Notes: a model not told the origin generated them from the sequence alone. DNA of 64,000 nucleotides from Diprion similis (GCF_021155765.1 NC_060112.1:24766001-24830000); one strand, 5' to 3'. Shown: positions 26,232 through 39,453, counted from the stretch's first letter. Made by a program: numbers and translations.

Positions 26232-26311
26232 CTCGACGTTCAACGCCGGTAGATTGTAGGCAACCGAAGTTACATTTTTGATGCACGGTTGCCTATCTGC
26301 CGGCGTTGAGT
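26232..26311. other. 80-nt hairpin just upstream of the GOLIM4-like start exon
   Basis: Left arm CAACGCCGGTAGATTGTAGG followed by CAACCG, a loop of about 18 nt, right arm CGGTTGCCTATCTGCCGGCG followed by TTG. The stem is about 23 bp with a small bulge. Size and shape resemble a pre-miRNA, but a relic transposon end is equally possible. Confidence 0.4.
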
Positions 26312-26376
26312 AAAAAAATTAACAGCAAAAAACTTTACTTAAAAACTAATCTTTAATAAAAATTTCCTCCTCAGCG

Positions 26377-26557
26377 ATGAACGGTTCTCGGCTTGGCAGA
26401 GGTCGGGGTGGCCGACTCGCGATCTACGCTGGAAGTCTTGTGGCCCTCCTGCTCCTGGTGATCGCGTATCGCGCAGCCGTCTCGGAGATGGCGAGGCTGC
26501 GAGAAATCCACGTCCAGTGCCTCCACGACAAAGAAACTTTGGCTGCGCAGTTTCAAA
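26377..26557 (+). CDS. GOLIM4: GOLIM4-like coding exon 1 (signal anchor)
   Basis: Encodes residues 1-60: a basic N-terminus rich in Gly and Arg, then the membrane segment LAIYAGSLVALLLLVIAYRA and the first coiled-coil turns. Acceptor TCCTCAG immediately before; donor CAAA/GTAAGA. Ends in phase 1. Confidence 0.85.
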
Positions 26558-29500
26558 GTAAGATATCAGAGTGAAAGCGAGAGAGAAAGACAAATTAGCA
26601 AAGATATATTGAAATCAAAATTTGAAATTTAAACTATAATTAAGAGATGAGGCTTAAGTTAGTAACGTTATGGTAATGATTCACTTCTCCGTGAAATCGT
26701 CATCTTCCCCCCCCCCCCCCCCACACACACATTTCATTACGTTAAAGTTACTAACTTCAGCGTCGTGACGAGAATTGCGTTAACACATGAACACTGATGT
26801 TCCGCAGTGATATCCGAGTACAAGATGCGCATCGAGAAGGATCTGGCGGATGAGAAGAGTGCGAACGCTGCCGCCAAACAGGAACTCGAGCATCGGGCGA
26901 CGATGGAGAAATCGCAACGGGACCAGGACCTCGTCGAAGCGAATCATAGGTACAACTCTTTGCAGCAGGAGTTCAAGACCATGGAGGTAGAATACAAGGA
27001 CTTCCGGGACGAGTGTGGGACCAGCCAGAAACAGGCGTCCGAGGAAAGGACCAGGCTCGAAAGGACCTTGGAGGAGCTCAAGGTCGAGGTCAAGCGGGCG
27101 CAGGACGACAGGGACGCGGCGAAGAACACCCTCGAGAACTTCAAGAACAAGTATCTTGCCGTCGAAACCGACAAAGACAGATTCGAGCATATGTACAACG
27201 ATGTGGTTAGGAACAATGACGTGGTGGTTATGGAGAATCAGAAACTCCAGAAACATGTTTACCAGCTCGCACATGAGCTCGACGAAATGAAGGTGAGTTT
27301 GAAATCCGGTTATCCGTGTCGGTGTTTGAACGGAGATTGCGATAGTTATGACAGAAAAAAATGTCAGGATGCTAAGTTTGCAAGGACGTGATCAAACGCG
27401 GTCGGAGTTAAAGTAATAGTTAAAGTTAAAGTAAAGTAAACGATGGGAAAGGTGAAAAAACCGTTTGAAACAATTCCAGCAACTTTGCTTACGCCGATGA
27501 TTGTGAACATGAATGAAACGACATTTCTGTTATGTGATTAAACACAAGATAAGATGTGAAATATTTGAGACAAGGTTTTATCATCAGATATTTCAAAATG
27601 TTTACACTCCGGTGTTTTTTATACGATTTAAACGTTTTAAGGCTCATTTTGTTCGATGATCAGATTTTCATAGATTCTCTGAAAAAGTATTCAAGAAATT
27701 TTTTAATTGTTGAAAGAAGATCTGTTAATTGTATTACACTAAGACAAATTTATTTTCATCCACTGCAGAGATAAATATTTGTAAATTTTATTTCTTTCTG
27801 GCTACTCCTGGAATGAATAAAATAAGCCGAAAAACTTTAGAATCCGATTAAAATATTAAAGTTTTCGAAAATTTTGAACTTAGTGATTATAAAAGTGTTT
27901 CTTAAATTTATGGTTAAACGTGACCCAAACATATTCATCTTCACGTCCTTCGCATAGTAAGAATATCGTTATTTTTTTTTTTTTCATTATCACTGGTGCA
28001 AATAGTATTTCAAATAGTAGTTCTCAAACCTTTTTTTTATCATTAACAAGAGTCAATGAATTACTGATAAATCTTATACGGCTCAGACATTCCTTTGAGA
28101 CCACCTTGAATCCTTGAGATACCTCGAGATCCTTAGATAATTAATTTTTATGTTCTTATTAACTTGTCTTTCCTTTTCATTTGTCGCAGAGATTCTGCAG
28201 CGGCGGTCAACCCGCCCATCAGGGTGACCCGAACGAAACGGCGGCGAAGGAGGCGGAAGGAGGTCAAGACGCTGGAGGAGCGATGAACCTGGCTAAACCG
28301 CCGGCTCCGCAACAGGTAAGTCCACCAAGCGACGGCGCTGGAGGTCCGCCGCATCCGATTCAACCGCCCCAGGATCACGTCCCGATTCGTCCTGAAGACG
28401 GGGCGCAGGTCGACCCGGCGAGCAACGTCGGATTCGAGGTGGACGGAGGGGTCGTCGTTCCAGCAGGGCCGAACGCGGCGGAAGAGCTGGACCGCGCGGC
28501 CCTGAATGATAACGGGAACAAACCGCCCTCGGAAAACGTCGCGGATAATCCGAGCCAGAATAACGCAATACCGAACTCGGGAAACGCCGCCGACAACGAC
28601 GGGAACGTTTTGGCCGTCCCGAATATCGCACAAAAAACGTCGAGCGCCGGGCCTCCCGGAAACGACGATCCTCAGGCCGCGCAGAATGTTCCAATAGTGA
28701 AGATCGAGGAGCAGGGTCAGGTCGTTCAGGACAGACCCGAGACGCATTGATCTAACCTGATGAAATGACCGGAGCGCGGTTTCTAGGCGATTTATACGAC
28801 GACGGCTAATTTTACAATGTTGAAGTGAAGTTTGAAACGTTAACGTAAATCCAGAGTGATTATTACTTGAAAAGCCTGGATCTTTGGGGATTTTTTCTTC
28901 CTCTCGCGGAAAAATCTGAAATTCTTTTGGCAATTATTTTCATTCCTTTTATAGAAAAGCTTGAAACTAATGAGAATGAAGCTAGTAAGGTTAACGTAGC
29001 GAAACATCAAGAGGAAAACTGTTGAAAACTCATTATTCCATAATTTTATAATGACTTTTTCAAGGAGTTGGCTTTACAAATATAATTATATTCCGTTTAT
29101 CATGGTTAAATAAATATACAGACATTCCTCAAGGTGTGAAGTAACGACTTTTCTTAAACATACATCGTTACAGTATAGCTTTACTATTTTCATCCTCATT
29201 GAAATCATGGAACATTTTCTTTTCTCTTAGAATCAAACGTGTTTTCTTATTACACTCTTCGGGCAACCAACTTTTTTTTTTTTTGTTGTAAACAAATTAT
29301 TCCATCTATTGAAAATTTTGGCAGGCAAATAAATACCAAACGAAAATACTGAAAGTTGTCGAGAAAAAAAATATAATTCGAAAAGTATTATGATTAGCAT
29401 TATGCAGTTTGCAGTCAACACTCTGATAACAAGAATTTGGGGGGGGGGGGGGGGGGGTATATCCAATATGAAAATGCCTTTGAAAGAGTTGAGTATGAAA

Positions 29501-32500
29501 AATGTTTGATCATGTTTCGCTTTATGAACGTTTAGTGTATTTTTAACAAGCCTCAAGTTTTGAAATTGCGATTTTTCTCTTTCATCTAAAAACGAATCGC
29601 TGCAGTGACGTTGAGAATTCGAAGCTCGTAATTACGATTGAATTTTACACCACTGAGTTCGTATCAACTCGAAATCATGCAAAGCTCGCTAATCACTGAA
29701 TTCTATCGTGCGATTGTATACTTTGAATGTTCCGAGTATCAATCAACCGATGAATTATACACCCGCTTCGGTTATTCAAGGGAAGATTTATACTCTCTTG
29801 TCGAGTACTTGCCACGTAACCACCTAACTTCGCATCTCGTAATATAATTGGACGCGTATATTAGAGACGGGACCGATTTTAGTCAGCCCAGTTTTCGTAA
29901 CTCTGCGATAATTATAATATACATTCCTTGCGTCTCTTCGGTTAGTTTCTTGTTTTGTTTTCTTTCTTTCCTCTTAAGGGAAGTCTTCTCTTTCTTTTAT
30001 CCGAAACAGTAGAAGGATTTTTTGATTAAATTTTCAAAGATTCAAATTAGAAATGTCTAACACCGACAAAAATTCCTAAATTTCAAAGGTGCAAAATATT
30101 GATAAAAACAAATTTCGTTGCGACCTACAGCTGCACGTTATTTCATACCTTTACTGTGTTTTCTTCGTAGAAGCACGACTTCGAAACACTTACTTGTGGT
30201 CTTTTGGAGGGCTGATCTTTTACTCTGACCTTACATAACTACTCATAATAACAGCGTGATCATTAAATTCGACTTTTACAGTTTCTGCAATCATAATATA
30301 AAAATCTATATATATCCTAGAACTTATTTTTATATCAACGAAACTGTTTAATAGCCTGAATCCGAAAACTAGAGGTACATAAAATGTCTATTCAGTTTAA
30401 TAGCGTGTTACATCGTTATATACATTAGACGTTATAGGTAATATGTAATATACAAACATGTAGGCAATAATTTTCTGCTGTTGTTACTGCATCCTCACAG
30501 ATTATTTACACTACACATAGTAACTATTGTATGTATGCACCTAGTTATTATTTTATTACTATTTACTTCGCCATGTGTTATATTAATGTAGAATCCTGGT
30601 GGCTTTGGGATGTGATTTGCGACTTTTCCCTGCAGTACGTGTGCAATCGTTTGTCTCGAAAAAATGGCTGGAAAACCGCTGTTTAGTTTATAGATTATTC
30701 TACCCGCAGGGCACCTTGCATGACACATCGTTACATATTTTTGTGTATTAATCATCGACTAACCGTGGCTGCAATATTTTAATTTTCTATTCTTTATTTT
30801 TCTCTTCATTTTTTACTACCTCGATGAGAAGATTTTTAAAATGACCTATTTTTCTCTCTCTTTTTATTCCTTTCTTTATTTCTAATTTGGAATTGTTCTC
30901 TAATCATAGTCATCAATAATTTGATCGATTCATTGTACTTTCCTCAAAAAATCAAACTGTAAGAAAACTTTTCAAACGTGCAAAGCTTTTCACTCTACAG
31001 TTATAGTATGTAGTTTAAACTTTTCGTTAAAAGAATAAACAACCAGAGGAATGCATATTGAAAACGTTAAACAACTGCATATAATAAGGTTTGATAAATA
31101 TAGCTCTATCTAACGATGATACATATAAATAAAGTTTCATGTACGCAATAACCAAAACTGTTAACATCGCATGTCAGAGAAGAGATTTTCAAAGATAAAA
31201 CGTGACGAAATTTCATAATCATAAAATTCGCGTGTATCAAATTCTTTTCCTACTGACAACAATTAGTTCGTAATAATTGAACTGTGAAAAACTTGAGACA
31301 ATTTCTAAGCATCAAAAATACATATCTACACGAATATGTCAATAAAAACTCTGTCCAAACGAAGTAGCTATCTTTTGATGTACAATGGGAATCGTAAAAC
31401 GACAAAAGAAAAAAAAAAAAAAAAAAAAAAAAAGGTGAAATATATATGTTTATATATTTATATAGATTGATTATTATACAGTTAACGAAGGACGTGCTAC
31501 GCCTTGAATGTGCCTGTACATTTGTGTTACTTAAAATATTATAAATAATAAACTGTTATCATTTTTACTTGCTTGCGTGGTTTTTTTTTTTCTTTTCTAC
31601 TTGTTATACACACACGTATCTATATACATGCATATTGTATATTGTATAAATGCACCCGCACCTAACTACATTAAGTACATTATTATGTACATACATATCG
31701 ATATCGCGTATAAGAATTTAAAAGAATTTTTCGAATTAAAATCAATTTCCCGCCAATTTTATGTACCTGCTCTATTTTTTTTTTTCTTTTACTCTTCTTT
31801 TCTTTTCGATATATCCTTCAAAATTCAGATTCGATTGTTTTTATTCATTTATTTATTTATTCATTTATTTAATCATTAACCTAATTCTTGCATGTTTACG
31901 TTCTCCGAACGATTCTTTTGGTGTTATTTTTGCTGATAATAATTATGTAATTCAGTGGTTGTAGTATATAGATATTTAATTAACCTTGAGCTTGCTCTGC
32001 GATGCACGATCTTATCATGTGACAAGGTATTAATTTAGGATACTGTAAACTTTTTTTTTTTTAATTTAAAACCATTTATTAATTTGTCACTTCTCTTCTC
32101 CTTTCTACCTTCGATCGACTTTATTAATTTAGTATACATGTATGCGTGACTTTGTTTATGATATATTGCTACATACTGTTACAATTGTTTACCTGCGATT
32201 CTTCATCATTTTTGTCTCTTCGCTTCTTTACCCAATTTTGTTTCACTTTTTGTCCTTGGACGGTGCTTGTTTTTGCATAAAAATACTAAAAAACAGTTTT
32301 TGACGATTACACGATTAAAATGATGGCTTTAATCTGAATGAAGCTGAAATTTTTATAGTTTAATATAACACGACGAATTTCGACGGAAAAACTTTTAATG
32401 TTCAATTACAGCTGAACAAGTATAAAGTTTTAGTCAATAATATTTACTGCGAAAGAATAAAATCTCCAAGGCTTACATCCGGCGCCCCCCACACCGGTTT

Positions 32501-35073
32501 TTCCGGAAGTGAATTTAATAAGACTCTGAGAAACTTTACGAATATGAAAACGATTCGTTCGTCGATTTGAATAAATTTTTTCGAATATCTCATTCGTTTA
32601 TTATATTCTCGAAATATCTTTTTCCTGCGCATAAGTGAAACAATTCATATATTACGTCGGTAAAATTTTACAGAAATGTATTATAATTTATGCTATTATA
32701 TATTCACACTTTAAAGATTTATCAGAAAAATACTGATAATCACGTAAGTAGTAAAACTGTGCATGATTTTATTTAAAATAGAACTAAAGCTTCTATCTTA
32801 TAATTTGCATGAGAATTCTTTCGCATCTGGTTCGGCAAAGAGAGAAGAAGACAAAGCCATACAATCGTCTTATCGTTAAAATTATCGCAGAGTTCTCGTA
32901 AACTTGGAGAACTAATAAATCAGTCAGGAAATATAAATTATCAACGATTAAAGTCAGAAAATTTAACTGAGTTTTCACTTAAATTTCAATTAAATCTTTG
33001 ACACTATTGATTTCCCATCGATCTTCCAGATATGTATAAAGTATTTCAAAAAATCACCTGAAATCATCGAATGTCAGTGAAGATAAACCGGTAAATTTCA
33101 AATCGTCGAAAGCACGTGACGAGATGTATTTCAACGGAATGTTGACGAATTGAAATCATTTCGACGATTTCCAACGACTTCGGTTAACTCAACGATTCTC
33201 TTTTACTACGAAAAAAATTTCGGTCATCAAATTTCCTTCGATTTAAGGATATACGATGTGAAAAATAGTTGAAACAAAACCGTGTACATTCAACCATAAA
33301 ACTTCCCATGATGGAAGTTTGAAAAACTGTTAACTTTAGTTGAATTCGCTATTTTTTTTTTTTTTTTTTTTTTTTCTTCCACTTGATCATACATTTTTAC
33401 CCGTTAAATTCGTGAACTTTCCGAGTGAACGACCTCATCCTTACAGAGCACGTCGACGACGACGCTGAGGGTGCAGGCAGCGCAGGTCGGCGACGGTTCC
33501 TCGAAGTCGAGTACGAAGGGGTCGACGCAACCTGGAGAAAAATCGTCTCCTGGTGTTCGGAAGGTGAAACTCCCCGCCGGAGTTCCGCCCATCCCGATGT
33601 TCGAGGCTGAAAGAAATCCCGCGGCTACGAATGAAGGGAAGATTGAAAACGGCCGAGGAGATGCCGCCGATGTTCCATTCGAGGAGGAAAAGCCCCTCGG
33701 CCCCGTCGTCGATAACCAGGTCGCCAATCCTCCTCGTTTACCCGCCGCACAACGTCATGCCGGGGAACAGGCCCAACCTCGGCAGGAGAGCTGGGCCCGA
33801 CCCCCCAAAGTAGCCCCGGGCGTCCAGGAAATTGGCGACGAGTTGAGCAACAGGGAAAAGATACCAGGGTGAGAAAAAAAAATATGCTAGGTAGATATAA
33901 GTGTAGGGAAGGGTGAGGCAAAGTGGGCCCCTTAAGAAAATGATGAAATGAAAATGAATAATGAAATACAATTTCGGATATATTATATATCGTGGTGATA
34001 ATGCCAAAAGGGCGTATACATTTTTTTTTTTACAGTCTTTATCTTGAGAATAAGTGGACGGAATTATTGGCAATGGGGGGAAAAAAAAAAAAAAATTAAA
34101 CCCCCTTTTGGCATTTTTTTTTTTTTTTTTTTTTATGTAAATATTGTTAAATAAACTAGAAGAATTTATTCCATATAAGATTCAATATAATCAATTTCAT
34201 CACGTTTCGATTGGAAGATGAACTGTTTTTATCACTCCACGTGAAACTCGTCTTGTACGTATAACAAGACGGAAGTCGAACTTGATACTGCAGACTTGAT
34301 TCTGGAATTAAAGTTCCTACCAAAGTGTCGTTCGAATTTTTGTCGTAAAGTCTATATAGCCAGTTATAAAGACGGTCAAAGATAAAGTTCTACGTATAAA
34401 GTGACTAATTATAACTTAAGAAACGTTAGAGCTTGCGGATTTTACTCAACGGACAAGTTTTGCAGAGAATCGAGTAAAACAAACAAACATAAAAGAAATC
34501 AAATCTTCTCCATGTTGTCGAAATGAGAAAACTTCGGATCTCGACAACGATCCTTTAAAATTCATTTTCACAGATATCCTTCCGTTGAGAATGTTTCTTT
34601 TTTTTTTTTACTATGAACAAGTTTTGTCAGGTTCAGATACAGAGAGAAAAAAATGTTTCTTACAAACTAAACACTCTGGTGTACAAAAAAATTTTTACTC
34701 TTTATTTTCAACGTTTTTTACTCTATAGGCTCGAGGAGACGGGAATTCAACAAATTGCTGACGGTGTTGAGTACGGTCAGTACGGTGGTGATTACGAGAA
34801 GGATTCACCGGTGAAAAATAACGATCTACACTTGGAAGAAGGAGAAGAAGAGGGAGAAGGTGAAGAATTTAAATAATTATTTAATTTTAAAGTTATTCTA
34901 TATATTATAAATTGAGACCGGGAAATTTAAGTATTTCACTGATAAGTGAAATCAAAGATTGACGATATTGCAGAGCTTTATTATCTTATTTTTATTTTCA
35001 AGATGGAGATGACCCGTTGGACTATCCGATACTCGAAGGAAACAATCTCAAGGCTGGAAAGAATCCGGAATGA
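26377..35073 (+). CDS. GOLIM4: GOLIM4 (GPP130)-like Golgi integral membrane protein, six coding exons
   Basis: Type II membrane protein of the cis-Golgi. Vertebrate GOLIM4 cycles between Golgi and endosomes. Exons: 26377-26557, 26808-27292, 28190-28315 (or longer), 33447-33868, 34729-34859 and 35003-35073. All have GT-AG borders and matching phases, giving 471 aa with the short exon 3. Residues 1-13 are short and basic, residues 14-31 form one hydrophobic signal anchor, and residues 33 to about 222 are a continuous coiled coil in which LAAQFQMISEYKMRIEK parallels the start of the vertebrate stem. Then come a proline-rich disordered region and a strongly acidic tail. The start follows a 3' splice site at 26374, so the 5' UTR is split. 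Family call rests on architecture and stem similarity. GOLM1/GOLM2 are the alternative. Confidence 0.83.
26653..26768. mobile_element. MITE copy 4, internally deleted, in GOLIM4-like intron
   Basis: Begins TTAAGTTAGTAACGTTATGG and ends TTAAAGTTACTAACTTCAGC, with a poly-C/CA stretch between the ends. It fills about half of the 250-bp intron and stops about 40 bp before the next exon. Confidence 0.55.
26808..27292 (+). CDS. GOLIM4: GOLIM4-like coding exon 2 (coiled-coil stem)
   Basis: 485 nt, rich in Glu, Lys, Gln and Asp with heptad spacing. Includes the HRYNSLQQEF segment that parallels the stem of vertebrate GOLIM4. Acceptor TTCCGCAG, donor ATGAAG/GTGAGT, leaves in phase 0. Confidence 0.88.
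28190..28750 (+). CDS. GOLIM4: GOLIM4-like exon 3, with two possible 3' ends
   Basis: Acceptor TTTGTCGCAG opens a phase-0 frame. A consensus donor (CAACAG/GTAAGT) at 28315 is in phase with the exon at 33447 and gives a 126-nt exon. The same frame stays open, with strong G/C preference at third positions, to TGA at 28748-28750. It adds 144 residues rich in Pro, Asn, Asp and Ala. Either the longer form is an alternative C-terminus, or a later phase-0 donor (for example CAG/GTCGTT at 28720) extends the internal exon. Transcript data would decide. Confidence 0.7.
   Translation, partial: RFCSGGQPAHQGDPNETAAKEAEGGQDAGGAMNLAKPPAPQQVSPPSDGAGGPPHPIQPPQDHVPIRPEDGAQVDPASNVGFEVDGGVVVPAGPNAAEELDRAALNDNGNKPPSENVADNPSQNNAIPNSGNAADNDGNVLAVPNIAQKTSSAGPPGNDDPQAAQNVPIVKIEEQGQVVQDRPETH
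28751..33446 (+). other. large GOLIM4-like intron
   Basis: AT-rich, with poly-A/T tracts (31409-31434, 33351-33375) and a poly-G tract at 29439-29457. No supported gene on either strand. Confidence 0.55.
33447..33868 (+). CDS. GOLIM4: GOLIM4-like coding exon 4 (disordered lumenal region)
   Basis: Acceptor CCTTACAG, donor CCAGG/GTGAGA. Phase 0 in, phase 2 out. Encodes Ser/Thr/Pro-rich sequence including KLPAGVPPIPMFEAER. Codon usage is GC3-rich, unlike the surrounding intron. Confidence 0.75.
34729..34859 (+). CDS. GOLIM4: GOLIM4-like coding exon 5
   Basis: Acceptor CTCTATAG, donor GAGAAG/GTGAAG. Phase 2 in, phase 1 out. Encodes LEETGIQQIADGVEYGQYGG and then acidic Glu/Gly repeats. Unspliced readthrough would stop 16 nt further on at TAA. 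Confidence 0.78.
35003..35073 (+). CDS. GOLIM4: GOLIM4-like last coding exon
   Basis: Acceptor ATTTTCAAG. Encodes the C-terminal DGDDPLDYPILEGNNLKAGK segment and stops at TGA 35071-35073. Phase fits exon 5 exactly. Confidence 0.75.
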
Positions 35074-35339
35074 GAAGCAACAAGTTAAGACAAAAAACTT
35101 CCTACCAGGATAAATTCACATTGAGTTACACGTCGTGTACAGTGAGCTAATCAAAAAAGGAACAATATGAACGTTGCGGGTGTGTCAGAACATGGCGAGA
35201 ATGTTGATGAATAACGTCGTAACCAAAACAAGAAAAAGAAGAAGAAGAAGAAAATAGGCCATTCGATGAATGGTTAAATACCATTTAAATACTGAACTCA
35301 TACGCAGTAGCGTAATCGAATAGTCGATGACGGTATAAT

Positions 35340-35345
35340 AATAAA
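35340..35345 (+). terminator. poly(A) signal candidate, GOLIM4-like gene
   Basis: AATAAA 267 nt after the stop codon. Confidence 0.4.
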
Positions 35346-38300
35346 TGAAAAGATTCAAATATTAACGGTGAAGGTTTGACATTAAACAATTGACATACAG
35401 TTATAATAACAATAATGTAAAATAACGATAGTGATTTTATAGAAGAATAACGAATCTCCCATCGACTTATATCAGCGTAAAAAAATAGAGAATACGAAAG
35501 TAAAATAATACACTATTGTATAAAAAAAGAGGGGGGGAGGGGGGGGGGTTAATGCAAAATATTGGCAGATCAATAGTTATACGGTACGTTGTTGTTCGAA
35601 TGGACTGATGATTGATTATAATAGTCTTGTAGGGAATAGACTGTATTTTTGTAGAAGAATAATGTTGATAGTCGAGGAGAATGGATGTATGAGTTACAGA
35701 GAGAACAAAAACGGAGTGCCCAATTTTTTATAACGAAGCGATCGTGACTGAATCTGATCACTAAGCGTGCCGAGTTTTACTTTTTAGCCTATTCATTTAT
35801 AAATTTTAACACGTTTCACACAAATTTATAAACGAATTCGTGACACAATTGTACAGATATAGATTAATTCCATATTAATTGAAAAAGCGAAGAAGGCTTA
35901 CAAATTTTACCATATTCATACTGATACATAATAATCGCATAATTATTTTTCACCATCGATAATATTAGCTTTAAGTTATTGTTTTTTTCTCAACGAACAA
36001 AATCACCTTAAAAAGTCTCACGCATTGCGACTATCAATTTTTTAGTTGTTAATTAATTTTTATTCATCATTCGGGATTTATATTTTACATTCGTATTTCT
36101 TTTGAAATATTGTCTAAAAATCGCGTGTAATATTACGTGGCGTGAGTTGTTATTATACACGGTAAACGCGATTATGTCTGTTACGAGAAGTTCAAGGATG
36201 CGTATATAAATATTATATGTACATTATATATACTATATTGTTAAACTAACACGAGGAGGTTATTGCATAACGAATATTCCGATTTTTTCAAATTTATTCA
36301 AATGCAGGATCGTTATTACCGATACAATTATCTACGCCTCTCATTAGCATAAACATTTGAGTGAGAAAAAACTGCGATTTCGTCAAAATCGGCGAAAGCT
36401 TATCGCAGGAAATATAATATTTGCGTATATCGATCCTGCATTGTTTCTATTTCATCAAAGCCTTAATATTATATCGTAATTCTTTCCACGTAGCTCATAA
36501 ATTGGACTATTATTTTCTTTTTTTACTTTCATAATACCTTCCTCTTTACCGAGATATGAAAAAGTCCGAATTTTTTTTTTTAGCAATTCGGTAATACGCG
36601 GTATGCAGTAATCTCGATCTACGAACAAAATTATACGCACTATGCACTGTAAATAATGTTCTTTTTTTCGTAATAAAATCATAAAAGTTATAGCCTCAAC
36701 AGTTATATAAATACCACGCACACTTCCCCAGAGAGACAATATAATAATTTCTTCTGAATTTCGAATCAATCAGATTCTGATTCATGGTCAGGTAAATATA
36801 CGACAGAAGTGATTTTTAAATCTTTACAACGACAACAAACCGGCACTAAATGATAATATGCTTAAACGCTATAAGAATAATGCGAGCTTGTACCATACAA
36901 AGAGATCATATCTGCTAATTCCGTGAAAAACGTGCAAGGTAAGCGATAAACCAAACGAACATGCACCTTGTGACAAATGACGCATTTCTACAAGATAGCA
37001 ACAAGAGTAGATTGTTATATTTACGAAGGTGACACACACTGTTGCACTCGATTACATATTTGCCGTATTTCCTTGCGCCATGCAATCGCAAACAGCAGCG
37101 TATAGTGCAGTAATTTGCTTATATTAAGATTGTACTTAGAAATGAAACGGTAATGAATCACAGAGATAGTCGTTGTTCAATACAACGTTAATGACTAGTG
37201 AAGTAAATCTCATTTCAAGCACCCTAACCTCAAAATCACGACTTTGTTACGAGTTCTTGGCTTTCATGATAAAAATTACCGGTCAAAACTGGTGAAAAAT
37301 TTATTATTATACCTATAACGCGAGCATATTTTACTCGCTTTTCATGCGTATTTTCCGTACACAAAGTATAAGTTTTTATGACGGTTGAGTGAGTTGGTGA
37401 ATGCGCATGCGCGGAGTACAGAAAAATCCACTTTCAACTTCTAGGATTGAAACGTGGTCTTTTCTGTACTCCGCGCATGCGCAGTCGCGAATAAATCTGA
37501 CATTACGCGACCTTAACCTCTATTTCGTACTTCGTGAAAAAACGCGTAACATACTCTCATTATACAAATGATGAAATGGCTCACCGACGACTCACATTGC
37601 AAAATCGCTAGGCTTGAAATTTTTTTTTTTTTTACGTAATACGAGTGTGTATTTATTGAGCATAACAAAGCCTGTATCAATATTTACAGTTAAAACTTAT
37701 TAAAAAAATTCTGGGAAAAAAACTTTAAGGTACTTTGGACCCCGATGTGATTTACTCCCTTTAATCGCCAGTTATTTTCAAATCGTGTACATATGTGGTT
37801 GTGTGATGTAATATTTCGTCTCTCGTAATCGCCAATTTGGCACTTTGACCTTTCACGAGGTGTAAAAAAAATTTGAAAACATAATTTTAATCGAAATAAA
37901 AGAGCTAAAAGCTGAAGCGATATAAATGTTATTACTTGTCTTATTGCATTCGGAAAGTTACTCGATCAATATTAACACTTTAACAATGTTTATAAACACA
38001 ATTTTATAGTTGCTTAGTGATTAGTATTTTCTTCTTTCATTGATACATTTTTGGTAATTTATCCGTTAAAAAATCAAAGAAATAAATTCTTTTATCATTT
38101 CGAATTTAACGAATCGACGCAATAATACTCGTAATTAGATCCGATTGCATAATTATTTCTGCAACGTTTCGCGCAGAACGAGGAATGCGAATAAAGCAAA
38201 TAAGCGCGATTCTTCGTAGACTTTGCTATCGCTGCAGGTCAAACTAATTCAACCAACTATCAACAAGATCCTGACAATTTGCAGTACCTTTGCAATCGCT

Positions 38301-39453
38301 AAACGTGACGCGACTAGTTTCTGGTGATTGCACATGCAGATGAAGGCGAGGCTATAAATCCGTGACGTACTTTGCGTGTGCAGATATGTATACTCGCTGA
38401 GTATAAACTTATACTCGCCACCGTTTGAAATAGGCGGTAATGAATTTGAACGAGGTGTAAATTTCTCTTTTATTCTTTTCGTCGTTCGTTGCTTACGGCT
38501 CGCTATTAAACCGACAACTTTGGCCATTGACATTCATCGTTTCGAGTGAACGGCCGTCTCTCATTCACACAGCCCAAGGCACATGTTTGCCAAGGTTGTA
38601 GTCTTTGGAACAGAAATGAAAGGTGCGCGCAACATCAACACCTCGCGATAATATATTATAGCCAATAAAAATGTCGCTTTATGAGCTACAGAAGCAGAGC
38701 TTATAACTGCATAGAAATGCATAATAATCTTCGTTAAGGAAAGGAACAAAGAAAAAAAAAAAATTAACTTCCAGTTTCCGTGCAGTAATTTTTTCCGAAA
38801 AATAGCTTTCATACCTAAGCAAGATATTGACAATAAAATAATGATTTTTCGAACCACCGCAGGAGAGAAATTCGCGCATAAGGAATCGCTGTTGCCAGTG
38901 AATTGCTCGCGTTTTTCTCACAGTCCACTTTATGCAAATTTATAGTGCGTATAATACCTACTCGGGATCAGACGAGCTATAACTACAAGCATGACTCAAG
39001 ATCGCCGGTTAAGTTACGTAACGAAGTGCTCGGATATTGCGTCTTCTTATCTCTCAAGTCCCGTGCCTTTGAATATTATAACGAGATGATAGTTTCTTAG
39101 AAAATCCTTAGCACGTTCATCGTCATTCGCAGTTATCCTCTAATTTTTTATTCACGGATATCTGCGATGATTCTGTTGAAAACGTGTGTTTTCTTTACAT
39201 ATTATTATTTTTATTATTTTTGTTATTATTACATTTCAGTAGCTCCTTCAATTTTGATATCAATTAAACGGTTTAAAGTTTGAAGATATCGAATTCGAGG
39301 AATTTGTAATCTTTTATTTATTTATTTACGTCATTTCTTCGAAAAAATTCTTGCTCAATTCCGTCTAGTAGCAGCAGCAGCTGCTTGAAGAAATACGCGT
39401 GGTTATTATTCTACCTATATCAACCGTGTAATTTCTCTATAAATAAATTGCAG
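35346..39453. other. intergenic, AT-rich
   Basis: Contains the hairpin at 37402-37483 and poly-T tracts. Frames at 38249-38533 (minus) and 38903-39100 (plus) lie in slightly GC-richer DNA but have no splice or family support. Confidence 0.35.
37402..37483. repeat. perfect 24-bp inverted repeat carrying GCGCATGCGC
   Basis: The 24 bases at 37402-37425 are the exact reverse complement of 37460-37483, with a 34-nt spacer. Each arm carries the palindrome GCGCATGCGC, the core of an NRF-1 type site. Likely a small transposon relic. Confidence 0.8.

Noticed and set aside
26780..27274. 164-codon minus frame
   Set aside because: Antisense shadow of the GOLIM4-like coiled-coil exon.
28148..28933. 261-codon minus frame
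   Set aside because: Antisense shadow of the GC3-rich exon 3 of the GOLIM4-like gene.
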